Assembly (NCBI GenBank): GCA_036365515.1
Contig: CM070876.1
Span: 130,937,394 to 131,001,393 of the forward strand
Length of the DNA: 64,000 nucleotides
From: Torymus aiolomorphi
Lineage: Eukaryota > Arthropoda > Insecta > Hymenoptera > Torymidae
Reading direction: 5' to 3'
Made by a program: the position numbers and the translations under genes. The notes beneath the pieces are model-generated. The model searched no databases, was not told where the DNA came from, and was given only the letters and a program-made list of their open reading frames with translations. Shown here in pieces: positions 56,407 to 64,000 of the stretch (within the stretch, counting starts at the first letter, position 1; the number at the start of each line of letters is the position of its first letter).

Positions 56407-57729
56407 AACTTGTCCGGCGATATTATTTTATGACGGTATGTCGTTTTGTTTATCTGTAAGGAGCGATTAACTTTAACGTTTGATATCTCCGAGCCTAATG
56501 AAAGGATTCAACTCGTTCAGTGCTTAAATTAACCAGATTGCAAAGCACTATAAGTATATGAAATAAACAATTTTGTTCGATAACTTTTCATTGAGCAACT
56601 CCATTTGTTAATTAGCGTTAAATATTTTAAAAAATTCTAAAACGGTTGTAAAATTAAAAAATGTATACTTTTTTAATTTCTTATAGTTGTTAATGTTGTA
56701 AAGAGTACGTAAAAAATAAGGAAGTGTCTGAAGGCCTCGTTATAGAAATTACATTTCATCAAAGTTTTCAAATTTTTTTAATTAAGCAATTGATTGTGCA
56801 AAAATTATTAAGTGCACAGCGGGCAGGTTGCGCATGTAAATTAAGTGTATATTGTAGTTTTCAAATCTCGATTTTCATGAAGAATTATTAACATTTACCT
56901 TGTGTATCGACACTGTGAAAAAAGGTCACATTTTAATTTGAATTTTTCCATTTTGAAATGCAAATGTTGAAAATTTTCATGACGCATATAAGCTATCTTG
57001 TAGAAAATGTCTCAGTAAACAAAAAGTCTCTAGTGAATTTTTTTAGTCCGAGGCTTCGTTTTCGAGTTATAAGGGATATTTCGAGAAAAAATAGGCCATT
57101 TTTCAATGATTTTTGACATTTGGTTAATTTAAAAAATAAATTCCCATGAAAAGAATTTTGGCGCACATCGATATTTCGATTCTATATATTTTTAATAATT
57201 AAATAAAACAAAAAAAAGTCGTACATGGTACACTGAAAAAAAAATTTCGTAAATTCAACTAAATAAATTTATTTGAATTCCATTGAGTCAATTTAAATAA
57301 ATATATTCTTGAAATAAATACTCAATATTCAAGTTTAATAAATATTTATTAGAAAATCTCGATCATTTAGTAAAAATAAAATTTATTAAAAATAACTAAA
57401 GCGTTAATAAAATTAAATTTATCAGCTGCTAAAATTACATAACCGAGTTTTTTAAATATAATAAACCAATTTATTTAAAAGAAATAAATACATTCTAATA
57501 AATAATTATTTAAAATTCATAACTAATTTATTATAACTTACCGAATACGTATTTCTAAATGATTGATCATTTACTTGTATACGGATGATTAAAATTGATA
57601 AATATTTATTAAATTTTACAGAATATTTAATCAATAAAGTAGAAAATTTGTTACGTTCAAATAAACAATTTGTGAAACCAATATTTGTATTAACTAACCT
57701 GATAAAATTAATTTCTAAATATAATTACA
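56407..57729. other. AT-rich DNA rich in AATAAATATTTATT words, no gene seen
   Basis: From about 57,240 the sequence is dominated by AATAAATTTATT-type words on both strands. No frame, RNA gene or clear boundary is visible. Confidence 0.5.
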
Positions 57730-58765
57730 TATTTATTTAATTGAATAAAAAAATTATTTTAAATTACATAAATGCACTGACATAATAATTATTTATTAAA
57801 AATAATCGTAACAAACTCATTTTTTAAATAATTATTCATTTAATAATAATAATTATGATTTCAATAGTAATAATATATTTTTGCACATTCGTGCTAATAC
57901 CAATTTACATTGATAATAGTACATTTCGACACGGGTGCGTAAGTTGATTATTTAGCTGGTGTGACTTTTTGCACGAGCGAAGCGAGTGCGAAAAAGTCAC
58001 ACCACCTAAATAATCGACTTACACACTAGTTTCGAACGGTGTTTTATACCACGAGCGCCGAAAAATTATACCAAAGTTGTGATTTTGAGGTTAGAGTGGT
58101 ATAAAATATTTTATTACTTTTAATACATGTATTTTTAGAAACGAATAATTATGTATTGGTACTCAGAAACATCATTTTGTTGAATCAGAAAAATCTGGAT
58201 TTAAAATAAATTAACAATATATATATTGTTAATTTAAATAAATATTTAAATAGTACTATTTCAAGACATACTTTCTTTGATTTTACTACATTTTAGTTGA
58301 ATTTCTGAAATATTTTCTCAGTATAATTATGTCGGAAGATCTATTAAGTAAATATTTTCTCAACCAAAACAATTACTGAGTAATCTGTGAACTTATTTGC
58401 AATAAAAGCTTTATTAATATTATAAAAATTTTATTAAATGTCTGATAAAAATTATTTCTAAATAGAAATAAATATTTATTTCATTGAAAAAAAAATTATT
58501 TTAAATTACATAAATACACCGACATAATAAATATTTATTAAAAATAATCTTAAACGGCTCACTTTTTTAAATAATTATTCATTTAATAGTAATAATTATG
58601 ATTTCAATAGTAATATTTTTTTACATTCGTGCTAATACCAATTTATATTCATAAAATATTTTGTTACTTTTAATACATGTATTTTTAGAAATGAATAATT
58701 ATTTATTAGTAATCAGAAATATAATTTTGTTGAATCAGAAAAATCTCGATTTAAAATAAATTAAA
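57730..58765. repeat. Direct duplication, first copy interrupted by a foldback element
   Basis: 57,730-57,913 plus 58,103-58,222 corresponds to 58,466-58,765 (shared AATTATGATTTCAATAGTAA, TTCGTGCTAATACCAATTTA, TTGTTGAATCAGAAAAATCT). The second copy lacks the foldback element and so preserves the empty site. The LTR at 58,769 starts near the end of the second copy. Confidence 0.8.
57914..58103. mobile_element. Foldback MITE, second copy
   Basis: Inverse orientation copy of 17,607-17,798 with the same palindromic core (GTGTGACTTTTTGCACGAGC and inverse GTGCGAAAAAGTCACACC). Its outer ends read TAATAGTACATTTCGACACG and GGTTAGAGTGGTATA. Confidence 0.85.
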
Positions 58766-58768
58766 AAT

Positions 58769-59546
58769 TGTAACGGCAGGCGCGTCTGTGTGTGTGTATG
58801 TGCGCGAACACGGAGCTCGGATCGAGCCGATCTCCGACGCACGAGATACATACTGGTAGATGCCCGAAAACGTAAACATGCCGCGGCCTTGGAGAAGGCA
58901 AGGCCGACGATTTTGTCATGAGGATTTGCAAATAGAGTCGGGCTTGTCCTCGTATTTCTCCGGGGGCTTGCATGTGTGTGTGTGTGTGTGTGTAGTTGCT
59001 CGCACGTGTAGCTTTGCGAAAAGTACCGAGTGTAACTACGACACACTATAAGCCCCGAAATGAAAACTTGCGACAACCTTGCGCGAGGGGGAAGGAGAGC
59101 GAGAGACAGAGTCCAGCAGTATTGCTTTTGCTGCCGTGGTAGCTAGCTGCCTTCTATCCGCGCCGAAAGAAAGAGTTCTCCTTTGATTGTGGAGTCGCGG
59201 GAGCGCATCAGTGCGGAGAGAGAGAGTCGCTCGTGTGTGCAGCGCGGAGAGAGTGCGAGATAGGGAGAGAGAGCAGCGGCAGGGTGCAGTGCGGCGAGGG
59301 AGCGGGAGAGCCGCAGAAGAGTGCGAGAGCAAGAGCTGGGGTGCAGCGCGAGAAGAGAGAGAGAGTGTGCGCGACGCGGCCGAGAGCCGCTACGGCCGAG
59401 CCCACTCACGGGAGCGTGAGAGAGAGGCAACGCACGCAGCTCGGGGACATGGCCAACGGCTAGCTGCGGCCGAGTCGACCCGTCAACGACGAGGAGAGAG
59501 AGAGAAAGAGAGGAGACAGACACGCGGCAAGCAAGGGAGTCTAGCG

Positions 59547-59579
<33 letters not shown>

Positions 59580-60274
59580 GCAAGGGGCGCGCAACCCAGC
59601 ACCGGCACCCGCCTCCACGCCGAGACTACTGAGGAGGTAAGTCCTAGCCAGGCGAGCGCGCGCTTCCCCCGCGGACGACGAGCGTCCAGGAAGCGGAGAC
59701 GGGCGAGCGAGCGAGGCCGCCGACGCGCGCGTGAGCGCCGATCGTCCGCAGCGATTGGCACGTCGGCGCGAGCCGCTTTTGCGCGTACGTGTGTGCGACC
59801 GCGCACATACGTACTTCGCGTGCGCAGGCGTATCACCCGAATCGGCGCGTACCTAGAATACGTGCCGCGCGTGTAAATAGTGAACAGCCTCCAGAGAACA
59901 GCAATAAAGATAATTCGTTGCTTTTACTTGTTCGCGTATTATTTCACGCATCCTACTTTCAATTCCCTATTCGGTGGCACGGTGAAGAAACCGCCGGCCT
60001 CCGCGGTCGCGAGTACGTAGTACTCGCGTGATACTGAGTAGCTGGGGCAGCACGCTCGAGAGAGAGCGCGACGACGCAGTCGCGCGTTGTAACGGAGCGT
60101 AAAGGCGCGGCTGCTGCTGAAAGGAGCTGACGGCGAGCAACAGTACGAGGCAGGGAGGCCGCTGTTCGCCGAGGGTTAGCACGAGCAAGTGCTCGCGCCC
60201 GTCAATTGCTGCGCCGTTCATCGGTAAGTCCGCGTTGAGATATAGCGCACCGAGGACAGCTTTAGCCCGTTACA
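58769..60274 (+). repeat. 5' LTR (1.5 kb, CpG-rich)
   Basis: Contains (GT)n near 58,975, long GAGAGA runs near 59,210 and 59,550-59,578, and GC-rich CGCGCG patches. An AATAAAG signal lies near 59,903. Arg-rich frames inside it come from GAGA and CGCG composition and are not called as genes. Confidence 0.85.
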
Positions 60275-60873
60275 CCTAGCGCCCATAACGTGTGGATACA
60301 CGGACACCTGCCGCCGACGAGCGTGCGGGGAAATTGGTTTTTTTCCTACGGATTGAAGGAAAAGCGGGTGGTGCTGATAACTGCGACGCGTCGCGTACCA
60401 AATTTCGTGAGCGCGCTGTAACTTACGTGTGTAAGCGTGTGTGTGTGGATTCTGTCGGTACGAGAGACCGACAGTAAGAAATACATTTTTTTTCTCAACC
60501 GGAAAATTGGGATGTAAAATTTTGGAAACGGTTTCGCGGAAATTTTTGTTTTACTTTTCGAAATAAAAGTAGCGGTTTAGCGTCTCCCAGCTGAAGGTAC
60601 AAAATTGTAAGACCTCAACTGGGAGTCGAACCGAAACACACACGCACGCACTCAAACGGAGTGTAACTGGTTAGGCGGAAAAATTAAATTGTATTTATTT
60701 TTTTACTTTTTGTATTTTTGGTGCGCCAACCAGATACGTGCGTGCGATCGATTAGCCGCGCACAGGTACACTCCGAGAGAGGTGAGAACTTGTAGAGAGC
60801 GAGTTTCGTGCAGCTAATAACCCGTAAACGAGTTGCGCTGAATAGATTTTGACAGCGATTAGTCAAATCAGCG
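60275..60873 (+). promoter_or_regulatory. Primer-binding site and leader with a hairpin
   Basis: CCTAGCGCCCATAACGTG after the LTR resembles the TGGCGCCCA-type primer site, with a changed second base. At 60,579-60,626, CTCCCAGCTGA and TCAACTGGGAG form an 11-bp stem with one G-U type pair, a possible packaging or dimerisation element. Confidence 0.45.
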
Positions 60874-62801
60874 ATGGCGGGTTCGGTAAGAAAAGCCGTC
60901 GAGGATTGGTGTAGGTGCTCAGCGACGAAGAGACACAGCAATACACGCAAGTCCTCGGTTTAAGGATGGACGGTAGACTGTTCACGAGATTGATTCGCCT
61001 CAGCCGGTGGCTATCCGGCGACTACGATCCCAGGGATTTTGCGAGGTTAGTCGCCGATGATGAGGATTCGATACTGTTGACGCGCATGAACGCACCTGAA
61101 GCATTCGTGGATCACGTGATCTCCACTTGTGACAAGCCACATCCACTCGAGATACTGAAGTCGGACGCGACAGAAGCACAGTGCCTCGAGCGAAGCACTG
61201 TACGGGCAGCGGATGCCCCAGGTGCACAAGTTGAGGGCAACTCGACCGAGGCTGAGGAGAGTACCGGACGTCAATTTGAAAATGGCACAATGCATACGAT
61301 TACGATGGCGGATAGTACGACGGTTCAAGTCCCGAACGAGTGGGCAGCATATGTCGAGGGAATGGAAGCCAGATTGCGGAGGATAAAGGAGACCCTCCGG
61401 ACATTGACTGGCAAGTCAACAACCCGTCCGACGAGTGACACGACAGAGCTCGTCGGGACAGGTGGAGAGGCCAATCACGACGATTCGGCAAACTCGACGC
61501 CCACTTGTCTGCCACAGGAAGAAGAAACCGCAGCAAGAAAATCCGGACAAGATGGAAGAACGATAAGAAGTGTCATGATACAGCAACCATCCCCCGGTGA
61601 TAGAATATCACCGTCGCCACCCATCCCGCTCCCGCACCGAACGAGCCTCGGCGATGCCTGGAGAGGGGGGGAGCTCAGAATCAAGTGCGGAACACTTCCG
61701 ATTCTGAGCAACGGCGCGATTCACGGGATGCAGCGTTGCTGACGGCGAGATCCAACGTCAAAGATATGATCGGCGGAACACCAAGGGATGTCGGTCTATT
61801 AGTTCGAAGTTGGGAAATGAGATTCGCCGGAGACCGCGAGGAAAATATCGACTTGTTCCTCGATAGAGTCGAAGAGAATGGACCTTGGCGAAGCTCCCGG
61901 AAGACGAGAAATTAAGTGCTTTGCCCGAACTCTTCGTCGGGGTGGCCGGGGTGTGGGTCCGTTCCCATAGACAGAGTTGGTCCACGTGGAATGAATTCCG
62001 CCGGAAAATTCATCGATGGTTCGGCGTGAAAAACCGGTTCCACCAGCGCTTAGCCGACGAGGTGACGATGCGCATCCAAGGACCCGACGAATCGGTGCGT
62101 GACTTCATCACCTGCCCCGAGGCAATGATAAGTAAGATGGAGCCACCACCACCCCTTGAAACTCAGCTAGGAACGTTTCGTCGAAATACGAAGCCACGGC
62201 TGCAGCAGTGGGTTAGACGAGGGGAATTCGCCGATGTCGATACGCTATCCGACACAGCGGTGGAGGCCGAGTTAGCGGGGCACGCCGAAACGCGTTATAA
62301 GCCCCCGCGCCTCCACCAGATACTCGTGTTTACGCTGATTTAGCGCACAGGGCACCCAAAACGGCACCGTTAAGGGGGAAGAGAGTGGCGGTTGAGGACA
62401 AGAAGCCGCCGCCGGTACCGCCCCCCCGGAGCAATGAAACGCTGGAAGAGATGCTGGAGCGCTTCTCCCCAATAATTTTGGAAGGGATGAAGCAGATCAG
62501 CTCCGGATCCGCGCTGTCAGCCTCTTCGTCAGAGACGTCTGCGTCTCGGACCGAATCGCCAGAGAGACCGAAAAAGAAGAAGAAGAACAGAAAATTTCGG
62601 CGATATCGGAAGGAGAGCTCGGATAGCAGCGGCCCGTTCAGCTTGAGTAGCAGAACGAACACCGACGACCGAGCAGGAACAGGCTCCGACGGAACAGTAG
62701 GCACGAGGGCGGCAGCGTACGGGCCGTGGAAGTGCTGGGACTGCCGGGTGCCTGGTCACATTCGCCGGGAGTGCCCGAATCGAACGAGAGGCCCTCGGTA
62801 A
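60874..62801 (+). pseudogene. gag: Gag of the CpG-rich LTR element
   Basis: The ATG at 60,874 (MAGSVRKAVEDW) is one frame away from the long part that follows (SDEETQQYTQ, from about 60,915), so a shift occurs near 60,915. The region is acidic with NEWAAYVEGMEARLRRIKETL, probably a coiled coil. It then changes frame near 61,690 and 61,890. A capsid-like domain follows (LEDEK to WFGVKNRFHQRLADE and SVRDFI), then a TAG at 62,341. A last frame from about 62,385 has a Pro- and Lys-rich linker and one zinc knuckle CWDCRVPGHIRREC, ending at 62,801. The order is that of a retrotransposon Gag. Confidence 0.7.
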
Positions 62802-63334
62802 ACGAGTTCGTCTGCTGACGACACGCAGTGAACTCGTGAACACTGACGGGTCGGGTACGGAGCGAGGGAGACGAATCCTTCCATCGTACGAACCAGCAGA
62901 AGGGGGGATTTCCCTCTGGAACAACGAGACATCCCCTCCAAGAGACGAAGACGCCGTTCAAGGAAGAGAGATCGCGACCGCCGAGGGATCGACCGGTGAA
63001 GAGCGACGCACCGAAAGCCGGCGGAGCGCCGCCGAGCAGCGAGCGTCATACGATCGGGTGAAACGGTCCCCGGGGATGCCCGCGCGGATCGGTTCGCGTC
63101 GCGATACGGACGGCAGGAGGAGGAATCCGAGAAACCCCCGAAAGCCCTATAGAATGCGGAAGTTCCGAGGGCAACGAGGAAAAGGAGAGGGAGGTAAATC
63201 GGTTCGAGGCAGGAACGGACGGAAGTTCGAGTCCTGCGATATCTCTCCGGGGAGGTAGCCAACGCGCCCCCGTTTAAGGGATTCAAGGATGCAGAGCTGA
63301 CTATCCACGGTATAGTCCGCGTCTGGAGGGGGGG
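62802..63334 (+). pseudogene. Residual coding sequence and polypurine tract
   Basis: A charged Arg/Glu/Ser-rich frame (62,836-63,258) is followed in another frame by APPFKGFKDAELTIHGIVRV, which runs up to the purine tract at 63,325-63,334. The latter could be the last residues of Pol left after deletion. No RT or integrase motif is present in any frame. Confidence 0.4.
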
Positions 63335-64000
63335 TGTAACGGCAGGCGCATCTGTGTGTGTGTGTGTATATGTGCGCGAACACGGAGCTCGGATCGAGCC
63401 GATCTCCGACGCACGAGATACACACTGGTAGATGCCCGAAAACGTAAACATGCCGCGGCCCTGGAGAAGGCAAGACCGACGATTTCGGCATGAGGATTCA
63501 CAAATAGAGTCGGGCTTGTCTTCGTATTTCTCCGGGCGCTTGCGTGTGTGTGTGTAGTTGCTCGCACGTGTAGCTGTGCGAAAAGTACCGAGCGCAACTA
63601 CGACACACTACAAGCCCCGAAATGAAAACTCGCGAGGGGAAAGGAGAGCGAGAGACAGAGCCCGGCAGTATTGCTTTTGCTGCCGTGGTAGCTAGCTGCC
63701 TTCTATCCGCGCCGAAAGAAAGAGTTCTGCTTTGATTGTGGAATCGCGGGAGTGCACCAGTGCGAAGAGAGAGAGTCGCTCGAGTGTGCAGCGCGGAGAA
63801 AATGCGAGATAGGGAGAGAGAGCAGCGGCAGGGTGTAGTGCGGAGAGGGAGCGGGAGAGCCGCGGAAGAGTGCGAGAGCGAGAGCTGCGGTGCAGCGCGA
63901 GAAGAGAGAGAGTGTGCGCGATGCGGCTGAGAGCAGCTACGGCCGAGCCCACTCACGGGAGCGAGAGATAGAGAGGCAACGCACGCAGTTCGGGAACACG
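63335..64000 (+). repeat. 3' LTR, truncated by window end
   Basis: Matches 58,769 onward with substitutions, shorter GT and GA runs and a deletion near 63,630. The target duplication on this side lies outside the window. Confidence 0.85.

Larger units (their letters stand above)
58769..64000 (+). mobile_element. LTR retrotransposon, gag-only derivative, runs off the window
   Basis: A 1,506-bp LTR (58,769-60,274, TGTAACGG to CCGTTACA) is followed by a primer-site-like TAGCGCCCATAACGTG, a leader and a broken gag. A second LTR starts at 63,335 after the polypurine run GGAGGGGGGG. Only about 3 kb separates the LTRs, and no protease, RT or integrase motif is seen, so pol has been deleted. The element is GC- and CpG-rich against an AT-rich background. 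Gag with a single zinc knuckle suggests Ty3/gypsy, but without pol the superfamily is uncertain. Confidence 0.82.

Noticed and set aside
59036..59876. Several long Arg- or Ser-rich frames on both strands of the 5' LTR
   Set aside because: They come from GAGAGA and CGCG runs, overlap one another in all frames, and the 3' LTR copy changes frame.

Overview
The window looks like transposon-dense, probably heterochromatic DNA from an arthropod, most likely an insect. I base this on the BEL/Pao and Ty3/gypsy retrotransposons, a mariner-type DD41D transposase, a Polinton/Maverick with short GT-AG introns, AT-rich background with CpG-rich islands, and TATA plus TCAGT core promoters. I recognise no ordinary cellular gene. 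Almost every coding stretch belongs to a mobile element, and every element carries stops or frameshifts, so none looks autonomous as it stands.

Layout. 1-2,570: AT-rich DNA with several small inverted-repeat (MITE or foldback) elements. 2,578-18,737: a minus-strand copy of a large nuclease-encoding DNA transposon ('Academ-like', copy 1). It is split by a Ty3/gypsy element (3,728-9,797, target duplication ACAAC), a BEL/Pao element (10,896-17,390, target duplication CATAC) and three consecutive palindromic elements (17,607-18,043). 19,895-25,950: about 20 units of a 309-bp satellite, mostly ordered as a three-unit higher-order repeat. 26,277-28,510: microsatellites, a probable solo LTR (26,848-27,954) and a MITE. 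28,823-32,590: a DD41D mariner-like element with 1.35-kb inverted arms.

33,158-55,444: a decayed Polinton/Maverick, the virus-like transposon class. It carries a spliced protein-primed DNA polymerase, a conserved basic protein, a phospholipase A2-like protein, an integrase with chromodomain, a penton-like and a major capsid protein, an adenain-type protease and unassigned genes. An 8.3-kb Academ-like element (copy 2, 36,504-44,847, 1.24-kb terminal inverted repeats, TAT target duplication) sits inside a polymerase exon. Copy 1 and copy 2 encode the same protein family: zinc-binding N terminus, central domain, PIN/XPG-like nuclease and Cys-rich tail.

55,445-58,768: AT-rich DNA with a tRNA-like sequence, duplications and a foldback element whose empty site is preserved nearby. 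58,769-64,000: an LTR retrotransposon with 1.5-kb CpG-rich LTRs that keeps gag but has lost pol, running off the end.

The most interesting objects are the Academ-like nuclease transposon, the layered insertion history with duplications at each level, the intron-containing Polinton polymerase, the higher-order satellite and the giant-armed mariner. Family names come from motif recognition without database searches.
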